A stretch of DNA of 64,000 bases, taken from Chaunax sp. Z400. Lineage: Eukaryota > Chordata > Actinopteri > Lophiiformes > Chaunacidae. The stretch lies in NCBI GenBank assembly GCA_037577475.1, contig CM075201.1, positions 9,219,501 through 9,283,500 of the forward strand, written 5' to 3'. How positions within the stretch are numbered: position 1 is the first letter of the stretch; every line of letters begins with the position of its first letter. A model generated the notes under the pieces. That model made no database searches. It was not told where the DNA came from and saw nothing but the letters and a program-made list of their open reading frames with translations. Of this stretch, positions 51,801 to 64,000 are shown piece by piece. A program made the translations under genes and the position numbers.

Positions 51801-54259
51801 TGAGTGGAACCCAAAATAATCCCATAAAACCTGTTCTGACACCTCTGCGTTCTATTTTAAGATGCTCCGTCACACTTTTATACCATGAACAGCAGGCAGA
51901 GTCGAAACGAACCAAACCTCTAGCAGACGTCTGAGCTGATTTTTCAGTTTTAATGTGTTCTATTATTACAGCTAAAGATGCTACTCTCTGGTTTTCTTTT
52001 AAACCATTGCCTCCATGTGGGCTCATGTGTGTAAAAAAGATATAATCAATGTTCTAATATTAACAATGGATCATGTGACTACTATGTTAAAGGGGTTGCT
52101 CGTCGAGACACAGAGAATTATGACTCGACTAATTTGACCCATTTTTATCATCTTTCAGCTCATTGTTTCAACATCACTGTTTGTTTATTCTCATCGCTCT
52201 CATAAGTTTACCTGCCTAGAACCAAATGACTGACAGTGAAGTGAAGAAAGTGGAACATCTAGCAACAGAGCCAGATGTTTTTCTCAGGAATTGTTTAAGA
52301 GCGAAAAGAGCTAAAAGGGATACCTGGAAACATGACTCAAAATAAATACTAAAGAACAAATGAACAAATAAATACAACTGTTTATAAAAAAGTTTGCAAT
52401 ATCAACTTAAAAGTTAATATTCAGTGTCATTTTGCAGAGATTTCACCAATGTAATTTCAAAACCAGTGGATCTTCTCTGTTAAACTGATTATTGGAAAGA
52501 AATAATCAGACAAGTAAGTCCTTAGACCATTTTTATCCCAAAATCCCCTGTGGAAATAGTATGATAGTATGACTATTCTTACAAATCGGTCCATCCAATA
52601 AAATCTTCCTGCTGTAGCACCTCTAGATCATTTAGTAGATGTAAGAAAACATGTTCTAACAATCAAATAGAAACTGTCCCCGAGCCATAAAGCTGAGCTC
52701 TTTTCTCAGAAAGTGGGATGACCCCAACATCCTCAGATCAAACCAACTCAACACATTCACAGTGTAAAGGATTATGTTGTTATATAAAATCCACAACCCA
52801 GTATGAATGATGTAACTCAGTATTACGTAGAAATTGTATTTTTTGTTGATAATCAGTTCAAATGATTTGCCATTCAAACCACTAAACATTTAGAAATGCA
52901 TTAGGGGCTGGATCACGTTGTAATTTAAAAGGATTAAGTTGGAAGCACACTGGTTATAAGCAGCAGCTTCTGACCTTATAGAGACAGAGGTCAATGACTT
53001 GAGTGCAGACGTCCCTCAGGTCAGTACAAACACGCAGCCGGTTGTGGATAAAGGCGCACAGCTCCTCGTTGCTGATGGTGTCCCACACCCCGTCGCAGGC
53101 GAGCACCAGGAACTCATCTGCAGGCGAGCGCTCCACCACACACACTTCCGGCTCTGGTGACACCATCTGCTGGCTGGGCGTCCGGTTCTCTGCCCCCTTG
53201 TAGCTGAAGTCCCCCAGAGCTCGGGACACTGCCAGGGAGCCGTTGATCCTTTGGATGGTCACAGAGCCGCCTGCGCTCTCAATACGTTCTTTCTCCAGAG
53301 GGCTGTAAGGTTTGTGGTCCTCAGTGGAGAAGCAAACCTGGCCAGACCTGCACAGCATGGCCCTTGAGTCACCACAGTTGGCGAAGTAGATATAATACGG
53401 TGAGATAAGAGTGGCCACCACAGTGGTACCACCCCTCTCCCAGCCTTCTCGGCGTGCCACAGAGTGCAGGTGCTTGTCTGTTTGCAGAAAGCCCTCGATG
53501 ATGGCTCCTTTCACCTTTTCAGGGTCGTCCTCTGGTCCCATTCTACCTGTGTGCACAAACAGATACGGTGTTGGAACACTTTCTGCACTTTCTTTTTTTA
53601 AAACACATCATCACATAAAATAGCATAGATCCATGCAGAATCCGATCAGAAATGATCAACCATGACATTGATGTCCAATAACATCTCTCTTTCATTGTAA
53701 TACTAGTCTCCAGAAAGAAAACTGATTAGAGAGCAGAACATCTTCAACATAGCGATGTATCATTACAGTTAATCAAGTCATTGAATTCCCTCATAAAATA
53801 TCACTTTCATATTTATTTCATTCCGATTTGCCATTAGGTTGCATGTCTTTCACCTGTGGCCAGGATGTGACCCAGAAGGTGCTGGGAGCAGTATTGTGCC
53901 ACTGTGCTGCCTGCATGACCATCAAACACAGCGAAGAAGCTCCAGTCAGCCAGCTCTCCCCCCAGCTGTGGCACACAGTTGTGGAAGTCTTCCATGTTGG
54001 CCCTCCAACCCTGCATGCTTCCCAGGGCGTAAGTAAGGCCCCAACGTGCGCAGCCCTCCTCTGCTAGCTTGTCCAGGACCGGCCGGTCCAAGTAAGGGCT
54101 AGGGATGATCTCCTCCTTCTCTCCCTCCCCTGGATGCTCTCCCTCTGCTGCTCCTCCACGGCCCCCTTTGAAGAAAGAGCTGACCCTCTTCTCTGTCTCT
54201 TTCACCAGCTGCCGCATGAAGGCTGGCATCTCCACGCTGCCCTTCCTCGATGTCCTCAT
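48891..54259 (-). CDS. ppm1n: PPM1N-like protein phosphatase (PP2C family)
   Basis: Metal-dependent Ser/Thr phosphatase. Exons in transcript order: 54259-53854, 53546-52975, 51239-51122, 50416-50302, 49081-49018, 48908-48891. They total 1,293 nt, 430 aa, matching human PPM1N in length. The metal-site motifs are intact: ANMED (E90, D91), FDGHAG (D113), GDSRA (194-198), SRALGDF (243-249), ACDGVWD (D287) and GSLDN (D330). The exon-4 segment VLASAVIPGLPPGGGIQ matches the PPM1N C-terminal helical tail, which separates it from PPM1A/B. The N-terminus has no PPM1A-like myristoylation glycine; it begins with a basic 30-residue stretch and a Gly/Glu-rich linker. The last exon contributes only five residues and the stop. 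The two final exons are the least certain. Confidence 0.9.
49157..50240 (+). mobile_element. Decayed Tc1/mariner transposon in ppm1n intron
   Basis: Terminal inverted repeats of about 145 bp run 49157-49302 and 50091-50240, with outer ends TGTATATTAG and CTAATATACA. The interior keeps broken plus-strand transposase text: KHGGG near 49642, NDPKQTAKSTKAWFQE near 49810-49857, an ENLRWNLKR-like stretch near 49905, and NIQELEAFAHEEWAKIP near 49960-50005. Stops and frameshifts show it is inactive. It lies antisense to ppm1n. Confidence 0.85.
51534..51575. repeat. TTA-rich trinucleotide repeat
   Basis: An interrupted TTA repeat in a ppm1n intron. Confidence 0.8.
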
Positions 54260-56034
54260 GGCTCTTATCCAGAGCTGATGTGGTGGGAATCTTCTTGAAT
54301 CCCTGCCTCGGTGTTTGTGACTGGGACTGAGGGCTGAGATGGGCCTGATGGTGGGCCTGTGCAGTATCTGCGTAGCCCTGCTGCTCCAGGGCTCAGAGCA
54401 TGGCTGCCTGAGCTGATGGATGCTCTCAGTGCTGGCTACTCACCCCCCTCTCCCTGCTCATCTCCTTCGTCTCCTCTCTCCACCGCCTCTCAGGAGGCTT
54501 CACTGATCAGTGCTCTCCTCCATTCATCCTTCCTCTCCTCCGTGTTTGGTCTCTCCTCTGTGCTCCTGTGATTTCACCTCCTCCCTCGCTTTTTTATATC
54601 ACTCTTTCCTCGTTCCCTCGTCTCTTGCCTTGTTATTTTCCCTTACCTCCACTGCGATTGGCTGGCTATTTGTGTGCACCAATCCCTGCCTAGCTTGCAT
54701 CATCACTGTAATATCTGAGCTCACCATGCTCCTCTCTGCACCTCTGCCCCTCCCACATCTTTGGTAATCTCAACCTTCGATGGGATTATGGGCAGGCACT
54801 GCTGTGGATTACAGGATTCTTGATCATTTAAAACACAGTGTGTTAATGACGATGGGAAGGAGAAACAGAGTGGAAAGAACGCTCATTTTTATAGTACACA
54901 CAGATGATGCTTAAACTGAGATTTAATTTTTATGAATTAAACGTGTTGACAATGCATATATGTGTGCGAGAATACTGATCATCCCTTGATTAAATGGATG
55001 TTAAATTTTGTCGCTGTGCTGCTACGGTGACGCGTCAGGAAAGGATGGAGAGACAGTTTTAAATGTTGAACTCACTTTTCATGATGGTGTGACAGCAGCG
55101 TGCCCCAGAGGTACACAAAATAGAGTGATCTCCAAATACCTAGGAAATACCTGAACATGCAACGATGGTACACCTGCAAAAATTGTCACGATAAAAGAAA
55201 AAATAAACGCATTAATATCTTTACTCACAGATGCAAAATGTGCAGGCAGACAGCTGTACATGAGTTTGAGCAGACGTCATACTGAGGCAAAATTAATCTG
55301 CACAAATTTCAGCAAACCAATATAACTGTACACATGTATCATCCACAGAAATGTGTACATTACGTATCTAATGTACCCATAATAATAATCTTAACATCAC
55401 TGCAGTGTACAGTAGCCCTAGCTTCCTGTCAGATTATAAACGTGCCATCAGAGACACGTGTAAGGAGCATCAATCAATGGCTAAATAAGTCTCGCATGAA
55501 ACCTGCAGAGGAAAATGTCTGTGCATCTCTGTGGCATTAATTAAAAATGTGATCACTGAAGCACCTCGATCATTTTTCTACTAGAGTATGATGTGTTTGC
55601 AGTCATGGCTCAGGCTCCATTATAAATTAATTAGCTGTCATTAAATGCTGCAGTATACAGCCGGTGGATACAGCAGCCTGCTGACATTGGCTGTGTTGTT
55701 ATTATTCCTAATTGGTGATGAATCTGTCATTAAAAGCAACTTCTCTCTAAGGTGGCTGCATGTGAAGGCCTCTGGGTGGGGGTCAGCTACCAGCTGGCTG
55801 AGAGAGTCTCTGAAAGCTGGGGGACATGTCTGCTGACGTCTCAGGTTCCCAATTTCAGCGTGTGTGTGTGTGTGTGTGTGAATCCGAACAAGGGGTATCC
55901 AATACAGGATAAAATTAGGCCAGCCAGACCTTATATTGCTGACTGAGCTAGGGTGGCCAAAAAAAGCCTGGGGTGGTGCAAGCCAACAGTGGAAGCACAA
56001 GGAAGAGGGGAGAGGAAGCCGGATCGCAGCTGAA
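54260..56034. other. Divergent spacer between ppm1n and rtn2
   Basis: Holds the ppm1n 5' leader and promoter on one side (a pyrimidine-rich run near 54440-54620) and the rtn2 leader on the other. A TG microsatellite lies at 55860-55880. No further gene was seen. Confidence 0.5.
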
Positions 56035-59000
56035 ATGGCCACAAAACGTAAGGAAATAAGTGGTGACAGTTTGAAGTAGAGTGAATCAGAGGCAGAGAAC
56101 TGGTCAGCTGTCAGGTGGAGAAGGAGAAGAGAATTTCTTTCTGCTGGGCATGTGTGAATTCAGACAGGATGACCAGTCAAACACTAAGTGCAGCATGTCT
56201 TTCATTTGGTGGGCAGATGGACAGAGTGGGACTTGACTAAATGTGACACGACTGCTGATTGAACGCTGTTATTTGTTCCAGTCTCAAAATTCCAGATTGT
56301 CCCAGAAGAAAGAAAGACTGAAAAGTGTTGTCCAGCCAGATCTATCTGTTTTCAGATGTTATTTTTTGATGTTGTAATTAGAATAAGAGTAAAGTTATGT
56401 TCCTGCCATTCTTGGAAAATGACTTTTCTGTTTCTGTCTCTGCCCTCACCGCGGCGTCGTTTGGCATCACATAAGAAAAGTCGAAAAATGTTCTCTTACA
56501 CGTTTCTTTGGTGACATGATTGTGAAAATGGTTTGCTGTTTTCACTGTGTGTGTGTGTGTGTGTGTGTGTAAGTGCATGTTGCTTGTTTATTGTTTTTGG
56601 TGGACAGGTTGTTGTTGTGTGGGGTTTAGGGGCTCCTTTAATGTTTTGATCCAATATCATGCCGTGACACAGAATAATTACTAATCCTTTCATTATTCTC
56701 TCAGAGACATCTTTCCCCCCATAATATCTAACAGAAGTATGCCACTGGTTAGGGTGTCCTTGATTTGAAAACAAGGCAGTATTTTCCCATTGGGTAATCA
56801 GTCGATCTGTATGTTAACACTGTAAACATGAACAAATGTTGTTAAGCTTTTCTGAGGCCAGATATTTTTTAAATAGAAAACAGATTATTCTTTTTTGGAA
56901 GATACAGCTAAATAGATGACATGGCATATTTAAGGGTTTTGCTGCTGATTAAACAGAGTTCTGCTCCTCAAACAGAGTTCAAACAGAGCGTAAGACACTG
57001 TGCATTTTTCCTCTCATTACTCAAATGTCTCTGGCACAGAGGGGGGGGGCAATGTGTGCCACATTTCCTCAGCACCAGCAGGTTTGTTTGTAAAAAAAAC
57101 AAACAACAGAGGAAGATAAAAGATGATCTGGGTCGTTTGAATGAGGACTGACAATCACATTCACACCCTGCACGGAAAACTGACACGACACATCTTAAAG
57201 TGTGAGCCTCTTTAAAGCCCACAGTGGCATCTGAACCAACAACCTGCGCCAAAGCACAAGAGTTAAGACTTCAGTTCGTCAGAGCAGCTCATATTATCTC
57301 TGTTTGGTCAGATTGAGTTTGGAACCCAAAACAATATTTGTATATTTAATCATATCCAGGCAAATCTTTGGTGTCATGGCTCCTCATGATGACAGAACGT
57401 CATTTACTGTATGCATGCTATTCTAATCAGCAAAGAGGGACCACATTGCTCATTTAACTGGAATTTAGTTAACTTCTCTTCACCCTTCTGCCATCTATTT
57501 AAAAGATCTTCTGTTTCTAACGTGTGTGCCGTCTCGTGCAGTTGTGGATCTGGTGTATTGGCGGAACATGAGGACGACTGGTCTGGTGTTCACGGGGCTG
57601 GTTATCAGTCTGGCCAGTCTGTTCCAGCTCAGTGCTATCACTGTGCTCTCCCATATCTGTCTGGGTGCCATGTGTGTCACCTTCCCCCTCCGTCTCTACT
57701 ATAAACTACTGGAGCTGCTGCGCTGGAACCCAGGGGTCCATCCCTTCCAGTGAGTCCATCAATGGTGATACAGACATTGTTGGGTGTTTTTTTTTTTTTT
57801 TTCATCTTAAAGCTTACACTGACTGTTGATGCACTACTCTATGTCAGTAAAAACGTTCAATGATGCTGCACTTGTGGCTGAATGTAGGGCCTCAATTATT
57901 TTGTTGCTGTTGTCATTTTAGTGTTCTTAAGGGCCTGTATGTGTGTCTCTGTCCACAGGTCGTATCTTGACAATGACAGCTCTCTGACAGATAAAGAGAC
58001 AGTGATGCTGGTAGAGGAGGTGGTGCTACTGATCGCATTTGCCGTCACAGAGATCAAACGCCTGATTTTCATCGACAGCCTAATTGACTCTATTAAGGTC
58101 TGAGTGAGATGAATAAAATGGTGACACAATATATGAAAACCTGATTTACAAAACCTGAATGCTGAAAGCCCAAAAATCATGGGGCAAACAGCTGAAGTAT
58201 TAAACCAGAAGGCCACTTAATAGAGTGCACACCTCTGCCAAGGCCCAAATAAATAAATAAATAAATGATCCACTTGTTAGAATCTACTCCAAAATTTACG
58301 GTTCCATTTATTTATGTAGTAGTAGTTTATGCATATCCGATCTCTTCCATGGAACATGCCACGCCCTTCCACCCAGTGTCACGGTAATCTGTCAATTGAC
58401 AGAAGAGGTTGAAAAATCGAATCTCACAATGTTCAAAAAAGCAGAAAGTCCGGCAGTTTATGCATAATATACGTAAATGCTGAAAAAAGCCTCAGGGCCT
58501 CCACATTAGAGGGCTGTTGCTAAAGTATTATTCAGTATAATTTAACTTCACATTTAAATCATGTGTTGTTTGCTCTTCCTCCCAGTTTTTTATGCTCCTG
58601 TATCTGCTAACCTATGTCGGCATCCTTACCAACGGACTTACTCTGGTGTTAACCGGTGAGTTTTTGTCCTCACGAATGTTTCTGAGCTCCCAGCTTTAGG
58701 ATTATAGTCTGGTTAGGTTGAGGTTTAGAGAAGGCACAAACATCCACCCATCCACCCTGACCTTGTCACCCATTCACAGGTTAGACATGTATTTAGAGAA
58801 ATGGTTTTTACACACCATTTAGAATGTAATTCACAAATTAAAAGAAACCTGTACAGTAGTACTGAAGAAACTTTCTCTTTTGTCTTTGTTGAACAGCTGT
58901 GATCGCCATTTTCTCCATTCCTCTTTTGTACAAAAAGCAGCAGGTGAGCTTGATGTTTTTCACTCAACTTTTTGATTACATCATAAAACTGCAGCATTCA

Positions 59001-59483
59001 CTCAAACAGGAAGAGAAGAGAAATTATAAACTATAAAAACGGAGTGCATAAACCATACTTAAGTTCAGGAAATGCATTTTTTATGATGGGGAAAACAACA
59101 AAAACATGTTTTATTAAGAAACATCCATGACGCCAGAGAAATAGAAGTTGGATACAGAAATGTGTTAAATGCACTGACCTGTCTGTTGTTATGGTGACAG
59201 GTGCGAGTAAGGAGGATGGTTAGAGCGGTCAAAACTTTTGCAAAGAAAATTAGAAACATGTGAGTAACCTCTTCATATAATGCTCTTTTATGTGCTCTTC
59301 CTGTCATGCTAACACAATATGAACATCTTTTTGTCCAATTTTGTCTTTTTACATTGTTTCATGTATTGTTGCAGGTTCCTTAGTCTCTACAACTCAGTCA
59401 GACCCTCTGCTGCCCCTGAACCCGCCTCAAAACCTGCACCTGCAGCTGCCCCTGCCCCCAAACAAAAGGCCAAGTCCAAATAA
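56035..59483 (+). CDS. rtn2: Reticulon-2, short (C-type) form
   Basis: ER-shaping membrane protein of tubules and curved sheet edges. Exons: 56035-56047, 57542-57749, 57959-58097, 58586-58655, 58897-58943, 59201-59259, 59375-59483; 645 nt, 214 aa. The reticulon-homology domain starts almost at once (MATKLVDLVYWRN). It has two long hydrophobic hairpins, about 18-64 and 121-157, joined by a hydrophilic loop with YLDNDSSLTDKE. The 13-nt first coding exon joins in phase and makes an N-terminus like the shortest human RTN2 isoform. The C-terminus ends in an Ala/Pro-rich tail and a Lys-rich KQKAKSK, close in style to RTN2. Neighbouring ppm1n supports RTN2 rather than RTN1/3/4, because the two genes are adjacent in mammals. 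Longer isoforms from upstream exons are possible but I did not find them. Confidence 0.9.
56546..56570. repeat. TG microsatellite in rtn2 intron 1
   Basis: About 12 TG units between the first and second rtn2 coding exons. Confidence 0.9.
58215..58415 (-). repeat. Fish retroposon fragment, copy 4
   Basis: In rtn2 intron 3. GAGTGCACACCTCTGCCAAGG and CATGCCACGCCCTTCCACCC read as the same dispersed family as the copy at 14520-14815, in the same orientation. A short AAAT repeat (58248-58265) interrupts it. Confidence 0.45.
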
Positions 59484-60156
59484 CTTGTTGTTCGCACTTT
59501 GAAAGAACCCAGGATTTGGGATTTGGAAAATGTTGAAATGGTACATCCTCTGTGGGGGCCGCTGGAAGGGCAGCTCATTTCCATTTCTCCACCACCATGT
59601 TTGTTTATGGGAGCACGATTTAATCGATCCTGACAGCTGAAACAAAGCTGCCATTCACTCAACAAGAGGGAGTGGAAGTGCATGAGGAGAAGAATTTTAT
59701 TTACTGAGATGCTTTCTGTGGGCAGAGTTGAATATAACCAGTTCACACAGCCATCTACTCTAAGCAGAGACAACACAGAATATCAGAATTTTTTTCTTTT
59801 TTCATTTTGATAACAGCTTCTATTTTTACTCTAGTGAACATCGTGTTCCTGTTAGGATGAAGAATTATTCACAAAGAAGCAGCAACGCATTATTGCCGCT
59901 TTCATTATTTGGCATCATTCATTATGAGCGGGACAGAAACAAACGAACATGAACACCACCTGACATTAATTAACATTAATGGTTTTGTGCTTGCTGCACT
60001 AAGTAACTGAAGTATTAGCAAAAGCTTTCCTAGCAACAACTCTTAACAACTTTAATGAGAGTTGGATGAGAAATAATCAGAGCAATGCTGTCTTAATGCT
60101 CATTGCATTTAGTCACAGACTTCTTGCTGCAGTCTCTTGTGAAAAGACGTGCAGCA

Positions 60157-60162
60157 ATAAAA
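60157..60162 (+). terminator. Candidate rtn2 poly(A) signal
   Basis: AATAAA about 670 bases after the rtn2 stop codon, in an A-rich run. It is a plausible end for the rtn2 3' UTR. Confidence 0.4.
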
Positions 60163-62131
60163 AAAATAAAAAACTTTAATAAATGATAGCAGTTTTAACT
60201 TTCCTGCACGAACTCCAATTTAATTTTGATTGGTTGACAGCACAAAAAACACAGCTGTATTTGACAAAAACGGTGGCAATTTTAACTTTGCAGATAAGAC
60301 GCACTTTTTTTTATTGAGTTTAAACCAAAAAATAACTAAACACCAATGTTTGAGCTGATATGGTGCCCATCCAGCAGACAGCGAGCAGCATCAGCATTCA
60401 TTAGTAGTTGTGTTGTGTTCGACAACAAGGCCAAAATAACGAGCTGAAAGGCACTAAAATGCTCTGTAGAGCTGAGGGCAACTAGAGTCGGGTAATGTAG
60501 GTTCATGACTATGAATAACATCATACAAGTAGTGTTTTGATCCACTGCTGATATCGATTACAGCTGCTTTAAACTTGCCCAAATGCATTCGTCTCTTATT
60601 TCTCAATTAGCTCTTTCAAAAGCTTTGAGTAATGGAACAACAATACTAATGTGTTATCATGATGCTTGCCTAAATCTGCTCCCACCTTTCATTTGTGCCT
60701 TATACTTAACATAGCTATTACTAGTACAAAATTACAACTATTTTTATGAGCACACACAACCTTCACCCTGTTCAAGTAGTGGGATTATGTGAACCAGCTG
60801 CATTATGACCTGTCTTCAGAGCACATTTCAGTAGATAAAACTACAATCTACACACTTAATACCATTTGTAAAATATTTAGCATTATCATCAAACAGGAAG
60901 TTACTTGAATAAAGGACAGAGACACAAAATTTGGTATGTGAATCTTGCAAGGTCATGTCTCCCTTCCAGAACACAAGGCATCCCAAATCCTCCCAGTTTG
61001 TGAAGTGAGAAGTACTTGAGGGGCAGTTTGTCAGGGAGCTGGAGGTCACTGTCGAATAAAAAACATCCTCTTTTGGAAGCCATTAAGTTCCCCCGTAAGA
61101 CTATTCTGTCTCTAATACCGTTTCAGCAATTCATAGAAATGTCAACAACCTTAAAAGGTATAATAATTTGTCAGTGCATAATATAACAACCTAACACGCC
61201 CAACGAGGATCTGCTGTAGGTCAACATTTTCCAAATCAAACTACTCTAGAATGTGGTCATTGCTCGTTTTCTTGACTTCACCATGACATTACACAAAAAC
61301 CTACCACTAAGAAGAGTTTTCTCATTGTTAAAGTAACCTACTTTGAAACAACAGCGCAGCAGAACATTTGGAAAGTGCTGTCACTCCTGTAAACTGTGAC
61401 ATCAGCTGAAAGACCAAGCCATAGATGTTGTGTTATTTAACATTGCTTGAACCGTACGTTTTTAGTTGGCAACCCTGAGCCAGTAACTATAAGCAGTCGT
61501 TTGGCATCTCAGATTTAGGCTGGTAACCGTGTGGTGTCCTCTAATGGTATCGCTTGTCTTATCAGAACTTACAACGCAGCTGCACTCATACTAACATGTC
61601 TTAATGAATTGGAGATATTCAATGTAATTTCACATTATGATTCCGCTTTGAATCTGCCTTCAGACCTTTGCCGATTGGGCAGGCAGCGATTCGGACGTTT
61701 CACTATGTAATGAGAAAAATTAAAGAGTCAGTATACCTCACTTATATTTAAAAAGAAAAATCTCACTTTTAGTGTTTGATAGAAATACTTTCTTTAGTAG
61801 ACAGTGGTCCTTAGAAATCAAAAATGTCTGTAGATCATCCAGAGTTCACAGTTTCAGATAAGAGTTGCTGAAGATTTCTCAAAGCTGTGAGCAACATGAA
61901 GTTCCATTCAACTCCACTGTGGTGGCACAAAACCTGGACACATAAAAACCAAGCCCAAAGCGACTGTACTGCTGGAACCACGTGAGAGAATATGTTTTTA
62001 TTTTTTATTTGGATGAACCAACCCTTTAAAGATGCACCCATCCAACAGCTGAAACATCACGAGAAATATTTTTATTAGTACAATATCATTTTTTAATGTT
62101 AATGTGGAATTGTCACCTTTGTGACCTTTTA

Positions 62132-62169
<38 letters not shown>

Positions 62170-63894
62170 ACGTAATATAATTGTAAAATTTAAGACAAGT
62201 GGAATCAAGATCCCATAAAAAAACCTATATTTGTTTCTGCTGTTATGGTATTCAGTTTTAAATGGACTTATGTCTTAATATATTTATAATTTTTGTAAGT
62301 TCTATTTGCTATTATTGTGTTGCTCCCCAATAAAAGGTGATTTACCAAAAAGGAAGGCGGGTTTGCTTTGCACTCTGTAACCCAAAAGTAAATCATTTTG
62401 TTTTCTTGTGTTGACTTTAGAATGATGCAGAAGTTCCTCCTCATACTGTAGCAGATGTTTTGACTTTTCCACAGTACAGAGGCTGCACTGACATGTTCGA
62501 TCACTAGGTGTTGCTCTTGGAAAGTGTCAGCTACGCCCCTGCAGGAGAGGACGGAGAGCATTGACTGCTCTAAAAGAATAAATGAAGCCTGACAAACATT
62601 TTAACCATCAGCGTGATGTCAATGCAATGTAGGCTTCAGCCACTCAAAGACGACATCTAAACAAAGTGTTTCTGTCAATAAAAGCAGCTTTTTTTCTCTC
62701 TGTTGTGAGAATCACAGTGGATACAATGCGACTGTGACCTTGAGATGAATTTCCCTGAAACACGTCAAATTCAAACTCTGAACCGAGTCTTCAAGGACTT
62801 CTTCTCTTGTTTCCACATGCGGTGACTCAGAGCTTCTACTTCTGACGATTTTTATTCTCCTGTCTCCACAGCATTGTGTCACAGGTGCAAATTTGACAAC
62901 AAAATGCATTTTAATACATCAATCAAACAAGACAACAGCTGACGACCATCTTATCTAGAAATGTAAACATTACAACATACTATAACATACTTAAAGGAAC
63001 ATCCTAACATGTCAATATGGCACTTCAAACAGCCAGTTCTCCATATGATCACAATAAAAGTCTGAGCATTAAGTATGTAATCCACCTCAAATTCCATAAG
63101 CAGTGCATATGTCGAACCACTGACTCCTCGCCACAAATCTCCTGAGTATTTCACTCAGTTTACACATAAGTGCATATTTCTACAGCGTATGTAAATAGAA
63201 AGTACTGACATCAGTAATGTCTCAAATTACTGATTAGTTGAACGCTATGATTCTAGCACACAGGCTACATCTACACACACACAAATCTACCGTTTCTGCT
63301 GCCAGAAAGCATTGTGTCATAAAATTATAACAACAAATCATCAAACTGGGGCAGAAGTAGCTTAATTAATCCCTCCATGGTCTGTGTTGCAGTTAGTACA
63401 TTTGGTCTCGGTGGACCGAAGCGGTTCGGATCTGACGTGGTTTGGTTTGGTGATATGCCTGAGAAAGGAGTCTCAGAAGTATACTTAGTGGCGTCCATGC
63501 TGACAGGGACAAGAGGAAATAACATTGGGATTTTAGTGTACAACCCTAATCTCTTTCATACTTATGTACATAATAGTGCACAAGCTGTTTATAGACAGAT
63601 AATGTGAGGTCTGTAAGCTTTCTAAAGGATCATCTACGTTATCCTATGTGATGTGAAACACTAAACACTGATAAAAACAGAATATTTGTAAAGCAGAGGA
63701 AAAAAACAAACAAATAAAGGAACGGTTCAGCATTTCACATGCCATTCTCATGTCTGTACAGTAAATATGATGCCAGAGCCAGGAAGCAGTTAGCTTAGCT
63801 TAGCTTAGCAGAAAGACTGGATGAAACAGCTAGCATGGTTCTATCAGTGAGTGACTGACTGCCAAGTGCAGGGTGGACCGTGTTGGGATGTTTG
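60163..63894. other. Long non-coding stretch after rtn2
   Basis: About 3.7 kb in which I find no reading frame with recognisable similarity or splice structure on either strand. It contains a TG microsatellite at 62134-62168. Confidence 0.5.
62134..62168. repeat. TG microsatellite
   Basis: About 17 uninterrupted TG units. Confidence 0.9.
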
Positions 63895-63999
63895 TCACAC
63901 ATAGTGTTCCCGGTGGTTGATGTACACCCGGTCTGTCCCACTCTGATGACACACCCACTCCAGATGGGATTGCTGCTGGGTGGGACTCTGTGCTCCAGA
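63895..63999 (-). CDS. Possible 3' coding end of an unidentified minus-strand gene (partial)
   Basis: On the minus strand a frame open from the window edge ends at TGA 63895-63897. Its last 34 residues are hydrophilic and unrepetitive, including EWVCHQSG and finishing YINHREHYV. The text looks protein-like rather than random, but the stretch is short, its 5' part lies outside the window and I do not recognise the protein. It could be the last exon of the next gene or a chance frame. Confidence 0.25.
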   Translation of the reverse strand, partial: SGAQSPTQQQSHLEWVCHQSGTDRVYINHREHYV

Positions 64000-64000
64000 C

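Noticed and set aside
57896..58216. 106-codon minus-strand frame
   Set aside because: Antisense to rtn2 exon 3; no similarity of its own.

Overview
The window is vertebrate nuclear DNA, almost certainly from a teleost fish. Genes are split by GT-AG introns, the spacers are AT-rich with CA/TG microsatellites, and the repeats are fish-like (DIRS-type and Tc1 remnants, hAT-type elements, tRNA-like SINEs). The proteins are clear orthologues of human genes at fish-like divergence. I rebuilt six protein-coding genes by joining exons whose splice phases agree. Each closes on a stop with a length divisible by three.

Layout, left to right. 1-5250: no confident gene; a weak minus-strand transcript candidate at about 2341-3050 and a short inverted-repeat transposon at 3772-4501. 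5327-32601 (+): atrx, 35 coding exons, 1,918 aa. Its 5.2-kb first intron holds a decayed DIRS-type retroelement split by a hAT-like element with an intact 8-bp target duplication. 34617-38207 (-): ccdc61, 12 coding exons, 509 aa, convergent with atrx. 38891-43006 (+): an inositol-trisphosphate 3-kinase C-like gene, head to head with ccdc61. 45072-46560 (+): a two-pore-domain K+ channel of the THIK type (kcnk12-like), 2 coding exons, 452 aa. 48891-54259 (-): ppm1n, a PP2C-family phosphatase, 6 coding exons, 430 aa, with a Tc1/mariner fossil in an intron. 56035-59483 (+): rtn2, short reticulon form, 7 coding exons, 214 aa. 59484-64000: mostly non-coding; the last about 105 bases may be the 3' coding end of a further minus-strand gene.

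The genes do not form a pathway. They cover chromatin remodelling (atrx), centriole/basal-body structure (ccdc61), inositol-phosphate signalling (itpkc), membrane potential (kcnk12-like), Ser/Thr dephosphorylation (ppm1n) and ER shaping (rtn2). From general knowledge, ccdc61, itpkc, ppm1n and rtn2 have human counterparts on 19q13 whereas ATRX is X-linked, so the window looks like an ancestral-vertebrate or fish-specific junction of two syntenic blocks.

I found no convincing wholly new biological system. The most interesting items are an open, basic reading frame extending past the atrx exon-10 splice donor (a possible fish counterpart of the truncated ATRXt isoform), a minimal IP3 3-kinase model lacking the usual regulatory N-terminus, the nested transposons, and two unidentified coding-like segments near the window edges.
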